A stretch of 64,000 nt of DNA, taken from positions 27,865-91,864 of the forward strand of contig NZ_VDGI01000018.1 of the NCBI RefSeq assembly GCF_006861825.1, in the 5' to 3' direction. Position numbers and translations under genes: made by a program. This document shows, one piece after another, positions 42,557 to 52,439 of this stretch (within the stretch, counting starts at the first letter, position 1; each line of letters starts with the position of its first letter). The stretch comes from Psychrobacillus vulpis. GTDB taxonomy: Bacteria > Bacillota > Bacilli > Bacillales_A > Planococcaceae. The notes under the pieces are model-generated. The model did not search any database and was not told where the DNA came from. It saw only the letters and a program-made list of their open reading frames with translations.

Positions 42557-43519
42557 TTAATTAAACAAATGACAAGCAACAAAATGTCCAGCTTCTTGTT
42601 CCTTCCAAACTGGCTTTTTCTCCGCACAAATAGACATTGCTTGAGGACAGCGAGTTCTAAATACACATCCGGATGGAGGTTTTATAGGACTAGGAAGTTC
42701 TCCTTCTAGTAGTATTCGTTCCCTCGATTCTTCAATATCCGGATCAGGAATTGGTATTGCCGACAATAACGCCTGTGTATATGGATGTAACGGATTATCA
42801 TACAATTGATTACTCGTCGTAAGCTCTACCATATGGCCTAAATACATTACGCCAATCCTATCAGAAATATATTTCACCATAGATAAATCATGGGCAATAA
42901 ATAAATACGTTAATCCTTTTTCTTTTTGTAATCGTTGTAAAAGCTTCACTACCTGCGCTTGAACGGAAACATCTAGAGCTGAAATTGGCTCATCTGCAAT
43001 GATAAATTCAGGATCTAGTGCTAAAGCTCGGGCTATCCCAATACGCTGTCTTTGTCCACCAGAAAATTCATGAGGGTAGCGATTTGCATGGTCCCTATTA
43101 AGCCCTACATCTTCTAGTAACTCATATACTCTACTTTTTACTTCTTCTTTAGATTTATAAAGTTTATGTACTTCTATTGGTTCCGCAATTATTTCGAGCA
43201 CTGTAGAACGAGGGTTTAGCGATGCATAAGGGTCCTGGAATATCATTTGCACCTTTTTCAAATATTCTCTTCGCTCTCTGTCACTCATCTTATGAACGTT
43301 TTTTTCTTCAAACAGAACGTTTCCGTCTGTTTTATTGTACAAACCTAGTATCGTTCGCCCAGCAGTTGATTTTCCACAACCAGACTCTCCAACGAGACCA
43401 AATGTTTCGCCTTTCACGATATCGAAACTTACCCCATCTACGGCTTTTAAAGTTTCACCTTGTCCTATTTCAAAATGGCGCTTCAAATCTTGGACGGACA
43501 ATAATACCTTCTCTGTCAT
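42557..43519 (-). CDS. ykfD: Oligopeptide ABC transporter ATP-binding protein YkfD
   Basis: ATPase of the OppF/DppF type, 320 residues, with Walker A (GESGCGKSTAGR), signature (FSGGQRQRIGIARAL), Walker B (FIIADEPISALD) and the C-terminal iron-sulfur-like cysteine motif (CVFRTRCPQAMSIC) of peptide importers. ATG at 43519 follows AGGGGGG. It probably serves as the second ATPase with DppD for the DppBC permease. It is the last gene of the operon, as in B. subtilis ykfABCD. Confidence 0.93.
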   Translation of the reverse strand: MTEKVLLSVQDLKRHFEIGQGETLKAVDGVSFDIVKGETFGLVGESGCGKSTAGRTILGLYNKTDGNVLFEEKNVHKMSDRERREYLKKVQMIFQDPYASLNPRSTVLEIIAEPIEVHKLYKSKEEVKSRVYELLEDVGLNRDHANRYPHEFSGGQRQRIGIARALALDPEFIIADEPISALDVSVQAQVVKLLQRLQKEKGLTYLFIAHDLSMVKYISDRIGVMYLGHMVELTTSNQLYDNPLHPYTQALLSAIPIPDPDIEESRERILLEGELPSPIKPPSGCVFRTRCPQAMSICAEKKPVWKEQEAGHFVACHLFN

Positions 43520-43530
43520 GTAAATCCCCC

Positions 43531-44454
43531 CTAAACGGTATATCTTCTCACTGCACAAACTTCATTCTCAAGTTTTGATCCTTTTAACTCCGTAATTTCA
43601 ACTGTTTTCCCCGTTGAAGGCGAGTGCAATAATTGCCCATCTCCATAATAAAACCCAACGTGGCGCACTGGACCTGTTCCTTCATCATTTGCAAAAAATA
43701 TTAAATCTCCTTTTTTCCAAGAGGACTGATCATGTATTGAAATTTCTTCTCCACTGCGGGCTTGGTCACTAGCATCACGTGGGATTAAATAGCCACAAGC
43801 CTTCAGTATATTGTACGAAAATCCAGAGCAATCATAGCCATATGGAGACATTCCTCCCCATAAATAAGGCAAATCTAAGTACTGCTCACCTAAAACTACA
43901 GCTTCTTCTGCTGTTCGTTTTGGAAATTGTCCCATAGAATTAGCAAACTCGGCGTCCTTTTTTTGCAGTTTTGCCTTCCCGTGAGGGGTTTGAACTTTAT
44001 AATAGGATACTTCTTCTGAAAGAACAAAGAGTGTTGTATTGAAAGGTACGACAAGTAGAGGCTTATTTTCCATATCCCATAACTGGGCTTTAACGGAGGA
44101 TACACGTGCTACTCCAATTTTCTCTACTTGTTCGAATTTCTGTAATTGTGTTACTGGAATCCATCCAGGATATCCGCGAACATCTTTTTTAGAAGGTTGC
44201 CAAACGGCAATTATTTTTGCCCATTCCCCTTCAACCTTTTCTACAATTACAGGTTCCCCGTAAAGCAATTGAGTTTGCACCCGATTGTCATTACAAAGCG
44301 AGAGTCGCTCTGTATACTGTAATACTTCTAGCCATTCTACTAATAATACCGGATTTGAAAGTCCTGGTGCATCCAGGTCTCTTACTGAAGTTGGTTCTGT
44401 CCAGACAGTTGCTACTTTTACTGAACAAATCCATACATTCTCTTCTATAGTCAT
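43531..44454 (-). CDS. ykfC: NlpC/P60 gamma-D-glutamyl-L-diamino acid endopeptidase YkfC
   Basis: Cytoplasmic murein-peptide hydrolase, 307 residues, with two SH3-like domains followed by a C-terminal NlpC/P60 domain. The catalytic cysteine is in YGYDCSGFSYNIL and the histidine in VRHVGFYYGDG. In B. subtilis YkfC cleaves gamma-D-Glu to diaminopimelate bonds, freeing L-Ala-D-Glu, the substrate of YkfB next door. No signal peptide is seen, consistent with recycling inside the cell. Confidence 0.93.
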   Translation of the reverse strand: MTIEENVWICSVKVATVWTEPTSVRDLDAPGLSNPVLLVEWLEVLQYTERLSLCNDNRVQTQLLYGEPVIVEKVEGEWAKIIAVWQPSKKDVRGYPGWIPVTQLQKFEQVEKIGVARVSSVKAQLWDMENKPLLVVPFNTTLFVLSEEVSYYKVQTPHGKAKLQKKDAEFANSMGQFPKRTAEEAVVLGEQYLDLPYLWGGMSPYGYDCSGFSYNILKACGYLIPRDASDQARSGEEISIHDQSSWKKGDLIFFANDEGTGPVRHVGFYYGDGQLLHSPSTGKTVEITELKGSKLENEVCAVRRYTV

Positions 44455-44465
44455 CTAAAAGCCCC

Positions 44466-45548
44466 CTATTCCATATCTACACGTGAAATACCTAGTCCAG
44501 GATCTTTTGTAAATGTCATCTTACTTCCCTCGTATATAACGCCACCAACAACAAGATCTTTCGCGAGCATAAGTGGTGCATCAAAATCGAAGTATTGAAT
44601 ATTTGGCTGACTAGCAGCGAAATGAGCAGCAGCCGTAATCCCTATTTTTGTTTCAATCATACTCCCTACCATACACACAATTCCATTTGCCTCTGCCAGA
44701 ATATTAATCTTTTTAGCATTATAAATACCGCCAGATTTCATTAATTTAATATTAATCAAATCCGCTGCTCTCATTTCTAATACTCTTTTAGCATCATTTA
44801 CAGAAAAAACACTTTCATCGGCCATAATAGGTGTATCTGTATGATCTGTAACATATTTTAATCCTTCTATATCGTGCGCAAGAACAGGTTGCTCGACTAA
44901 TTCAATTTCAAGTCCAGCATCCTCCATTGTTCGTATAGCTCTAACTGCTTCCTTTGCATTCCAGCCTTGGTTTGCATCCAGCCTTAGCTTTGGCACTTTC
45001 CCAATCCGGTCTCTTATTGCATGTAAGCGTGCAATATCATCTTGCATATCGCCTATACCAACTTTTACTTTCAGTACACGGAACCCTTCATTTATATACC
45101 TCTCTGCGTCATCAGCCATTTCAACTGGAGTATTCACACTTACTGTGAAATCAGTTTCAAGTGTATTGCGGTATCCTCCAAGATATTGATACAAAGGAAT
45201 ACCAGATTGACGTGCGATTAAATCATGAACTGCCATATCGATTGCTGCTTTTGCACTTGTATTTCTTACGAGAGACGTATTTAGCTTTTGAAAAATACGT
45301 TCACTATCGGAAAGTTGAAGTCCAATTAACTGAGGCGCTATGATTTCATTAATCGCATACTTTATACTAGCAATCGACTCACCTGTAATTACATGGGTAG
45401 GAGGTGCTTCTCCGTATCCAACAACTCCTCCACTACTTGTAATTTTCACATAAACTGAGTAAGCAGTAGTCACTGTTCGAAGCGCAGTTTTAAAAGGCTT
45501 AGTAAGCGGAATGGCTACGTCAAACGTTTCAATGGATTGAATAATCAT
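44466..45548 (-). CDS. ykfB: L-Ala-D/L-Glu epimerase YkfB
   Basis: Enolase-superfamily enzyme of 360 residues. The KxK acid/base motif (LKVKVGIG), the metal ligands (RLDANQGW, ELVEQPV, IMADESVF) and the second lysine (NIKLMKSGG) are all present in muconate-lactonizing order. It converts L-Ala-D-Glu from murein to L-Ala-L-Glu, which ordinary peptidases can use. It sits between ykfA and ykfC. Confidence 0.94.
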   Translation of the reverse strand: MIIQSIETFDVAIPLTKPFKTALRTVTTAYSVYVKITSSGGVVGYGEAPPTHVITGESIASIKYAINEIIAPQLIGLQLSDSERIFQKLNTSLVRNTSAKAAIDMAVHDLIARQSGIPLYQYLGGYRNTLETDFTVSVNTPVEMADDAERYINEGFRVLKVKVGIGDMQDDIARLHAIRDRIGKVPKLRLDANQGWNAKEAVRAIRTMEDAGLEIELVEQPVLAHDIEGLKYVTDHTDTPIMADESVFSVNDAKRVLEMRAADLINIKLMKSGGIYNAKKINILAEANGIVCMVGSMIETKIGITAAAHFAASQPNIQYFDFDAPLMLAKDLVVGGVIYEGSKMTFTKDPGLGISRVDME

Positions 45549-45562
45549 TAGATTGTCCTCCC

Positions 45563-46486
45563 TTATTCAACACCTGGCAAAATGACAAGTGTCAAATTAT
45601 CTGCATCTAGCTTAGCTTTTGCTCCAAGTGGAACAGCAAAATGCGGTTCGCAATGCCCTATCTTAAATCCCTTCACTGCTGGTTTTCCTAAATTGCCTAA
45701 ATAATGATCTAACACTTCATCTAACGACAAAGAAATCTGACGTTTCTTTGGCTCTGCATCTTTAAAGTCTCCAATTACAAAACCAGCTGCTTCATCCAGT
45801 TTTCCAGCTTGACGAAGCTGGTTAAGCATCCCGTCTACTCGATAAGGCTCTTCACCAGTGTCTTCTATCAACAATAGCTTCCCTCTTGTATCTACTTCAT
45901 ACTTCGTTCCTATTCCACTTGCCAGAAGAGATAAATTCCCTCCTGTTAATTCACCTGTCACCACTCCTTCTGACAGTCGTTCGAGAGGAGAAATTGCTTC
46001 CGTGTAGTGAAGTTCCATTGGTTCAAATAACTGCTGAAACATCTTCTTCGACAAATCAGAAAAAGTATCCTTTCCGACATCGGAAGCTAACATTGGACCG
46101 TGAAAAGTAACGATATCAGAATAAACGTTCATGCCCGTATGTAAAAATGTGATATCTGAATACCCCCAGAAAATTTTTGGGTTTTCATTCATCAATTGAA
46201 AATCTATTTTATCCGTGTACCTAGCAGAACCGTATCCTCCGCCCGCACAAATAATTCCTGTTATTTCTGGATTTGCAAACATTTCGTGTAGATCTTCCAA
46301 ACGTTCTTCATCCGTGCCCGCTAAATAGCCGTATACATTTTCTACGCTTTTTCCTATTTTATAAGACAATCCTAGTTCCTCTAAAAAAGTTAAAGAGCGT
46401 TTTAACTGTTCCAAGTTTGGTGGACTGGAAGGTGCAATTATTCCAATCGTATCTCCTTTTTGTAACCGTTTCGGATGTATTTTCAT
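45563..46486 (-). CDS. ykfA: LD-carboxypeptidase family protein YkfA (S66)
   Basis: Serine peptidase of family S66, 307 residues. The nucleophile serine is in WGYSDITFL, the oxyanion region in ICAGGGYGSARY, the glutamate in LLIEDTGEEPYR and the histidine in GHCEPHFAVP. It probably removes the terminal D-alanine from murein tetrapeptides, or confers resistance to peptide antibiotics of the MccF type. The first role fits the operon. AAAGGAG precedes the ATG. Confidence 0.9.
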   Translation of the reverse strand: MKIHPKRLQKGDTIGIIAPSSPPNLEQLKRSLTFLEELGLSYKIGKSVENVYGYLAGTDEERLEDLHEMFANPEITGIICAGGGYGSARYTDKIDFQLMNENPKIFWGYSDITFLHTGMNVYSDIVTFHGPMLASDVGKDTFSDLSKKMFQQLFEPMELHYTEAISPLERLSEGVVTGELTGGNLSLLASGIGTKYEVDTRGKLLLIEDTGEEPYRVDGMLNQLRQAGKLDEAAGFVIGDFKDAEPKKRQISLSLDEVLDHYLGNLGKPAVKGFKIGHCEPHFAVPLGAKAKLDADNLTLVILPGVE

Positions 46487-46509
46487 ATTTATTTTCTCCT
46501 TTGTTTAAA

Positions 46510-46545
46510 GACAAAAGTGGCGGCACCTAAAAAGGCGCCGCATCT
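46510..46545 (-). terminator. Hairpin terminator between dppE and ykfA
   Basis: GCGGCACC (46520-46527) and GGCGCCGC (46534-46541) pair around six bases, followed on the minus strand by ACTTTTGTCTTT. It lies in the 115-base dppE-ykfA gap and probably lowers ykf expression relative to dpp, since no ykf promoter is obvious. Confidence 0.65.
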
Positions 46546-46601
46546 TTCTTAGAAATTGTTTTACTTAGTTATTATCCTGATTTTAGGTGCTAGCCGCTTT
46601 T

Positions 46602-48254
46602 TTAATTTTTGTCAGCCCATTTTAAGTCCATATAACCTACCGGATGTCTAACAATACCGGATACCGTTGATTTTTCAAGCGTTACTTGGTTGTAATAGTA
46701 GAGCGGGAATACCGGCATTTCTTCCATTAGGTATGCATCTGCCTCTATTAACATTTCCCAACGTTTTGACTCATCTGTTTCGTTTTTAATATCCGTAATT
46801 AATTTATCATATTTTGCATCTGACCAAGTTGTACGGTTCATCGAAGAACCAGTAATAAAGCTTTCTAATGCATTCACTGGATCTGCATAGTCAAATAAGA
46901 AAGAAGAACGTGATAGTTGATATTTGAATTCTTTTTGCTCTGCTGCAAACACACTTGCTTCAATATTTTGTAGAGTTACTTCTACACCTAATACTTCTTT
47001 AAATTTACTTTGAAGTGCTTCTGCAATTTTCTTATGAGAGTCACTTGTAGAATAAGTGAGTGTTACTGCTGGAAGCTCTTTGTATCCTTCTTCTGCCATC
47101 CCTTCTGCTAACAATGCTTTAGCTTTATCTGCGTCGAATCCGACAAGTTTTCCAGCAGTGTCTCTAAATTCTTTACCATCAGGGCCTATGAATCCATAAG
47201 GTACAAATCCTTCAGCTGGCTTTTCACCATTTTTCGTTACAAATTCCACCATTTCTTGCTGATTAACCGCTAACCCAAAAGCTTGACGAATTTTTTTGTT
47301 TGTAAAAGGCTCCATCGATGTATTAAAACGATAGAAGTATAGTCCTGCCTGATCCTCATTCTTCAATTCTGGATCTTTCATTAGACTTTCAGCAAGTTCA
47401 GATGGTACCCCAGATGTATCCAGCTCACCTGTTTGATACATTTGGTATTCTGTGTTGGAGTCGTTTATCATTGCCCACTCTACTTTATCTAACTTTACAG
47501 TAGATGTATCCCAGTAGTTTTCGTTTTTCGCAAATGTAAAACTTACATCATGTTTCCAATCTACTAATTTAAATGGACCATTTCCTACGAAAGTTGCTGC
47601 CTCAGCAAACCAAGTAGGATTTCCTGTTGCTACTTTTTCATTAACCGGGAAGAAACTTGGATTCGTAATAATATTTAAAAATGCTTCTGTTGGTGTATTT
47701 AGTTTTACTTCAAATACTTTTTCTTCTACCGCTTTAATGGCTACTGCTTCTGCAGTACCCGTTCCACTATTGTAAGCTTCCGCCCCTTCAATGAAATAGG
47801 CAAGAAATGCTGCTGGAGATGCAGTTTCTGGATCCAACATGTGCATCCATCCATATACAAAATCACTAGCTAAAACAGGGTCTCCATTGGACCATTTTGC
47901 ATCATCACGAATAGTAAACGTATATGTTAAACCATCATCTGATACATCCACTTTCTCAGCAGTAGCTGGCTCTGCTAAATGGTCTTTTGAAAGTCTTACT
48001 AACCCCTCCATAATGTTATTTAATGCATTCCAAGATACTGCATCAAACCCTACAGATGGATCGAACGAGGTTGGTTCATTTCCGTTATTTAAATAGAGTA
48101 CTTTTTCTATTTGTGTTTCTGTTTCTGTTTTTGCTTCTTCTTTTTCTCCACCTGTTTCTGTCGGCTTTTCTTTACCAGCGTCTTTTGTAGCAGTACAAGC
48201 ACTTAACACAAGTGCAAAAATCGCTACTACAAAGAATATTAACCACTTCTTCAT
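46602..48254 (-). CDS. dppE: Peptide-binding lipoprotein DppE
   Basis: Extracellular solute-binding protein (SBP family 5) of 550 residues. The signal peptide (KKWLIFFVVAIFALVLSAC) ends in an LSAC lipobox, so it should be lipid-anchored at cysteine about 20. The mature protein has the family signature region near LVRLSKDHLAEPATAEKVDVS. It delivers di- or murein peptides to DppBC. ATG at 48254 with AAGGGGGAAC upstream is preferred to a longer frame. The 132-base gap from dppD is the widest in the operon. Confidence 0.94.
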   Translation of the reverse strand: MKKWLIFFVVAIFALVLSACTATKDAGKEKPTETGGEKEEAKTETETQIEKVLYLNNGNEPTSFDPSVGFDAVSWNALNNIMEGLVRLSKDHLAEPATAEKVDVSDDGLTYTFTIRDDAKWSNGDPVLASDFVYGWMHMLDPETASPAAFLAYFIEGAEAYNSGTGTAEAVAIKAVEEKVFEVKLNTPTEAFLNIITNPSFFPVNEKVATGNPTWFAEAATFVGNGPFKLVDWKHDVSFTFAKNENYWDTSTVKLDKVEWAMINDSNTEYQMYQTGELDTSGVPSELAESLMKDPELKNEDQAGLYFYRFNTSMEPFTNKKIRQAFGLAVNQQEMVEFVTKNGEKPAEGFVPYGFIGPDGKEFRDTAGKLVGFDADKAKALLAEGMAEEGYKELPAVTLTYSTSDSHKKIAEALQSKFKEVLGVEVTLQNIEASVFAAEQKEFKYQLSRSSFLFDYADPVNALESFITGSSMNRTTWSDAKYDKLITDIKNETDESKRWEMLIEADAYLMEEMPVFPLYYYNQVTLEKSTVSGIVRHPVGYMDLKWADKN

Positions 48255-48386
48255 CCTAGTTCCCCCTTTGTATTGTATATGTGAATGCACTCACGCGCGC
48301 TCATCCGACCTTGATCTGTTCACAAATAATAGCAACTGAATGGACGTACATCTCCATTTCCTAGCTCCTGACCAATAGAAACTTTG

Positions 48387-49475
48387 TTACACATCAGTTG
48401 CTGCCGGAAGTGACGAACTTAGAATGCCTTCCTTTCCAAATGTCATTTCCTCTAGCAAAACCTTTGCACGATCATCTTGTAACCAGCAATTTACTCCATG
48501 TGCTTCGGATAATTTGGTTGTAGATGGGTATACATGGTCACAAACTTCCATTGCATAATCACATCGTGCAGTGAATGGACACCCTTTCGGAGGTGAGAAC
48601 AAATCCGGTGGTGTTCCTTCGATTGGCTGTAATTCTTCTTCCATTAAGTCGAGTCTTGGAACAGAGTTCAGTAAGCCTTTTGTATAAGGATGTTCTGGAG
48701 TATAAAAAATTTCTCTTTTATTTCCGATTTCCACTATTTTTCCCGCATACATTACTGCAATTCTATCTGCAATTTTGGCTACTACCCCTAGATCATGCGT
48801 GATCAATATAATAGATATTTCTTTTCTTTGTTGAATCTCCTCGAACAATTCTAAAATCTGTGCTTGAATTGTAACATCTAATGCAGTTGTAGGTTCATCC
48901 GCAATAAGTAATTCAGGATCACAAATAAGCGCAATTGCAATTACAATACGTTGACGCATACCACCTGAAAATTGGTGTGGGAATTGTTTTAAACGCTCTT
49001 CTGGATTTGAAATTCCTACAAGTTTTAACATCTCAATTGCTTTCTTCTTTGCTTCTTGTTTCCCTATTTTTTTGTGAGTAAGGAGCCCTTCCATCAACTG
49101 CTCCCCAATCGATAGTGTTGGATTTAGCGCAGTCATTGGGTCTTGAAAAATCATCGAAATGTCTACTCCTTGTATTTTCCTTAGCTGCGACTTAGACATC
49201 TTTGTTAAATCTTTTCCTTTAAATAAAATATTTCCGTTTTTAATAATTCCAGATGGTTGGGGTATTAATCCCATAATTGCGTTAGATGTTACGCTTTTAC
49301 CGCAGCCAGATTCACCTACGATTGCAAGTGTTTCTCCTTTATATAAGTCAAAGTCAACTCCTCTAACAGCCTCCACTTCACCACCGTATGTTCTAAAAGA
49401 AACTTGTAAATTATTCACTTGTAATACTTTTTCATCCGTTATCATTTTCTTTTCTTTTTTCTTACGTTCATTCAC
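48387..49475 (-). CDS. dppD: Dipeptide ABC transporter ATP-binding protein DppD
   Basis: OppD/DppD-type ATPase of 362 residues. Walker A is GESGCGKSVTSN, the signature FSGGMRQRIVIAIAL, Walker B LLIADEPTTALD, and the C-terminal cysteine motif CPFTARCDYAMEVC. The start is GTG at 49475 with AGGAGG nine bases upstream. An unusually lysine-rich N-terminal extension (NERKKKEKK) precedes the ATPase fold. Confidence 0.94.
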   Translation of the reverse strand: MNERKKKEKKMITDEKVLQVNNLQVSFRTYGGEVEAVRGVDFDLYKGETLAIVGESGCGKSVTSNAIMGLIPQPSGIIKNGNILFKGKDLTKMSKSQLRKIQGVDISMIFQDPMTALNPTLSIGEQLMEGLLTHKKIGKQEAKKKAIEMLKLVGISNPEERLKQFPHQFSGGMRQRIVIAIALICDPELLIADEPTTALDVTIQAQILELFEEIQQRKEISIILITHDLGVVAKIADRIAVMYAGKIVEIGNKREIFYTPEHPYTKGLLNSVPRLDLMEEELQPIEGTPPDLFSPPKGCPFTARCDYAMEVCDHVYPSTTKLSEAHGVNCWLQDDRAKVLLEEMTFGKEGILSSSLPAATDV

Positions 49476-49481
49476 TAATTC

Positions 49482-50429
49482 TTACCTCCTAAGCTTCGGG
49501 TCGAGTGCGTCTTGTAAGCCGTCTCCTAGGACGTTAAAAGCAAACATCGTTAGTGAGATAAAAAATGCAGGGAAGAATAAACGCCACCAGTGGCCAGAAA
49601 GTATAACTGGTAATGCATCATTCGCCATTACACCCCAGCTTGCAAAAGGTGCTTGGATTCCTAAACCTAAAAAGCTAAGAAACGCTTCCGCAAAAATAGC
49701 ACTTGGAACAGTGAGTGTCATCTGTACGATAATAGGTCCCATCGTATTCGGCAGTAAATTTTTCCTAATAATCCTTGAAGTTTTAGCACCAAAAGATTTT
49801 GAAGCCGTTACAAATTCATAGTTTTTAATCTGCAATACTTGACCTCGAACTATTCGCGCCATACCTACCCACCCAGTGACGGTCAGTGCAACGATAATTG
49901 TAGTTAGGCTTGGCCCCATTACAACCATAAGTAAAATAACAACTAACAAATGCGGCAACCCATAGAGTACCTCAATAATACGCATCATTACTGCATCTGT
50001 TCGGCCACCTTTATATCCACTGACGCCTCCATAAATAATTCCTATAAAAAAATCAATCAATGCAGCCATCACCCCAACAAATAAGGAAATGCGTGCACCA
50101 TACCAAGTTCTAGTAAACACATCCCTACCAAGTTCATCTGTACCGAACCAATGCGTTGCCGAGGGAGCTTTATTTTGATTTGGTAAATCTGTTCCATCTA
50201 CAGAATAAGGAGAAAAAATAGGTCCACAAATTGCGAGAAATGCAAGAATTATAAGGAAAACAAGTCCCGCCATTGCTAACTTATTTTTCCTCAATCTCCT
50301 CCAAGCGTCTTTCCAATAAGATAAGGAAGGTCTTACTACGGCTTCTGCTTTCCCTTCCTCTTTCTGTTTAGGTCGAAACCATTCGTCTTGTACATTTTGC
50401 GGGGATACCACATTTTGTGAATTCGTCAT
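49482..50429 (-). CDS. dppC: Dipeptide ABC transporter permease DppC
   Basis: Inner-membrane permease of 315 residues, with an N-terminal cytoplasmic segment of about 45 residues, six helices, and the EAA-type loop AKSFGAKTSRIIRKNLLPN that contacts the ATPases. It overlaps dppB by one base (TAATG), indicating coupled translation. Confidence 0.95.
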   Translation of the reverse strand: MTNSQNVVSPQNVQDEWFRPKQKEEGKAEAVVRPSLSYWKDAWRRLRKNKLAMAGLVFLIILAFLAICGPIFSPYSVDGTDLPNQNKAPSATHWFGTDELGRDVFTRTWYGARISLFVGVMAALIDFFIGIIYGGVSGYKGGRTDAVMMRIIEVLYGLPHLLVVILLMVVMGPSLTTIIVALTVTGWVGMARIVRGQVLQIKNYEFVTASKSFGAKTSRIIRKNLLPNTMGPIIVQMTLTVPSAIFAEAFLSFLGLGIQAPFASWGVMANDALPVILSGHWWRLFFPAFFISLTMFAFNVLGDGLQDALDPKLRR

Positions 50430-51364
50430 TATGCATCCCCCTCTTTCCGATGTAATTTTATTCGTGGATCTAATAATCCATATATAATATCTACAAGGAA
50501 CAACATGAACACTAGAAACGCGCTATAAAACACTGTAGATCCCATTATTACGGGGTAATCACGATTATTAATGCTTTCCACAAAATATTTCCCCATTCCA
50601 GGAATAGCAAAAATTTTCTCAATGACAAAAGTTCCAGTTAAAATACCTGCAAGCATTGTTCCCATAATTGTTACAACAGGCATTAGTGCATTTCTTAAAG
50701 CGTGACGAATAACAATTCTTATAGGTGAAAGCCCTTTTGCTCTGGCCATCTTTATGTAGTCCTGAGTTAATACTTCGAGCATACTTGATCTCGTTAATCG
50801 GGCAATTATAGCGGTTGGTCCAGTTGCAAGTGCGAGTGTAGGTAATATCATATGTAGTGGACTGCTCCACGTGGCAGCAGGAAGCCACTCTAAATTTACT
50901 GCAACTTGTTGAATTAGCAGGGTGGCTAATACAAAGTTCGGTACAGAGATTCCAACGACTGCAAAGGTCATCGCTAAGTAATCTATAATTCCATTATGTC
51001 GGAGGGCAGCCAGTGTCCCAAGAATTATTCCTGACAATAAAGCGACTAATATCGTGACCATTCCAAGCTCAAAGGAAATTGGAAATCCTCTTGCAAGTAA
51101 TTCATTTACCGATTCGTTCGGCTTTTTTATAGAAGGCCCAAAATCAAATGTCACAATAGACTTCAAATAATATAAATATTGAATATGCATAGGTTCATCT
51201 AGTTTATAAAATTTTTCTAAATTTGCTTGAATAGTAGGGTTAGAAGTCCGTTCGTCATCGAACGGAGAACCTGGAATTGAGTGCATTAATACGAAGGTTA
51301 AAGTAGCAATGATGAAAATAGTTGCTATCATCATGAGAAAACGTTTAATAATGTACTTCGTCAT
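50429..51364 (-). CDS. dppB: Dipeptide ABC transporter permease DppB
   Basis: Permease of 311 residues with the N-terminal helix (RFLMMIATIFIIATLTFVLMH), six helices overall and the EAA loop ARAKGLSPIRIVIRHALRNA. It pairs with DppC to form the import channel. ATG at 51364 follows AGGGGGG; the TTG two codons earlier is less well placed. Confidence 0.95.
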   Translation of the reverse strand: MTKYIIKRFLMMIATIFIIATLTFVLMHSIPGSPFDDERTSNPTIQANLEKFYKLDEPMHIQYLYYLKSIVTFDFGPSIKKPNESVNELLARGFPISFELGMVTILVALLSGIILGTLAALRHNGIIDYLAMTFAVVGISVPNFVLATLLIQQVAVNLEWLPAATWSSPLHMILPTLALATGPTAIIARLTRSSMLEVLTQDYIKMARAKGLSPIRIVIRHALRNALMPVVTIMGTMLAGILTGTFVIEKIFAIPGMGKYFVESINNRDYPVIMGSTVFYSAFLVFMLFLVDIIYGLLDPRIKLHRKEGDA

Positions 51365-51379
51365 CAGCAAGTTCCCCCC

Positions 51380-52204
51380 TTAACAAAATTTCGTTTGCAT
51401 AGCTAGCTCTACCATTACAAGCATTGCACGGTATGCTTCTAATATATCTTTCGCCTCGAACTTAACTATTGTAGTTCCTTCTATAATTTCGCATCCTGGC
51501 ATAAGGGCTGCCCATTCTGCTTGACCATAGTTAACAAACTCAATTCGTAACGTAGGAGTTTTAGGTGGTATGAGAGGTTTTATTTGATCACGGTTACTAA
51601 TGGCCTCCATAACCTTTTCTCTCAATAATGCATGTGCTTTTTTCGGATGCAATGTTTTAACAGCAGATCTAGAGATAGATTCTTTCACAACTGCAGTGAC
51701 AACTCCAGGAATCAGTGCCTCTGCTTCCCTACACGCTCCATCATCTCCTGCAACCATAATAACTGGTACACCAAAATGGCCTGCTACATATGCATTTAAT
51801 CCCAGCTCACCAATTTCTACATCGTTTATATACATATTTCTTACTCCGAATATCATTGAATGACTCATTACCCCTGGTTGTCCCGCCCTTGAATGGTAGC
51901 CAGCAAACACTGCGCCTATGTATGATGCATCCAACGATTGCACCATTGAATAAGGTTTCACGTCACCCGTTATTAAAGAAGCTTCTGGGTGTAATTCTTC
52001 TACTAAAATATTATTCATCTTAGAATGACTATCATTTACTAGAATTTCATTTACTCCCTTGGATAAAGCACCTTCCACAATCGCATTTGCTTCTTGAGTC
52101 ATTATACGTCGTGCACGCTCGTAATTATGCTTATTAGAATCCACAAATGTATAGTCCGGTAATCCTGTAATACCTTCCATATCTATCGAAAGAAAAAGCT
52201 TCAT
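51380..52204 (-). CDS. dppA: D-aminopeptidase DppA
   Basis: Zinc D-aminopeptidase (family M55) of 274 residues. Metal-binding and catalytic segments are SIDMEGITG at the N-terminus, FAGYHSRAGQPGVMSHS and IGELGLNAYVAGHFGVPV. It is specific for peptides with N-terminal D-alanine, so it supports use of murein-derived peptides. It heads the operon, and GGGGGA precedes the ATG. The B. subtilis operon is controlled by CodY and AbrB; I see AT-rich upstream DNA but no clear CodY box. Confidence 0.95.
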   Translation of the reverse strand: MKLFLSIDMEGITGLPDYTFVDSNKHNYERARRIMTQEANAIVEGALSKGVNEILVNDSHSKMNNILVEELHPEASLITGDVKPYSMVQSLDASYIGAVFAGYHSRAGQPGVMSHSMIFGVRNMYINDVEIGELGLNAYVAGHFGVPVIMVAGDDGACREAEALIPGVVTAVVKESISRSAVKTLHPKKAHALLREKVMEAISNRDQIKPLIPPKTPTLRIEFVNYGQAEWAALMPGCEIIEGTTIVKFEAKDILEAYRAMLVMVELAMQTKFC

Positions 52205-52349
52205 AACGCGTCCCCCATATCCTTAATCTGTTATTATAAAACATTTCCAAAGGTGGAATAAATATCACTTTATCAAAATATACCGACAATTACAATATAT
52301 CAAAATATTTAAATATTAATTTTTATGAGATTAACTTTACTTTTTCATC

Positions 52350-52389
52350 AAAAAAAGCAAATGCACTTTGAAATAAAGGCATTTGCTTG
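52350..52389 (-). terminator. Terminator after the cotD-like gene
   Basis: AGCAAATGC (52356-52364) and GCATTTGCT (52379-52387) pair around 14 bases and run into seven T residues on the minus strand. It separates the coat gene from the dpp promoter region. Confidence 0.85.
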
Positions 52390-52439
52390 CTCATAGCAGT
52401 TAGCTTCATATGTTATCGAGGTCGGCTAGGGTAAAATTG

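Noticed and set aside
52205..52349. CodY box upstream of dppA
   Set aside because: The region is AT-rich and has partial palindromes (AATATTTAAATATT), but none fits the CodY consensus well enough by eye.
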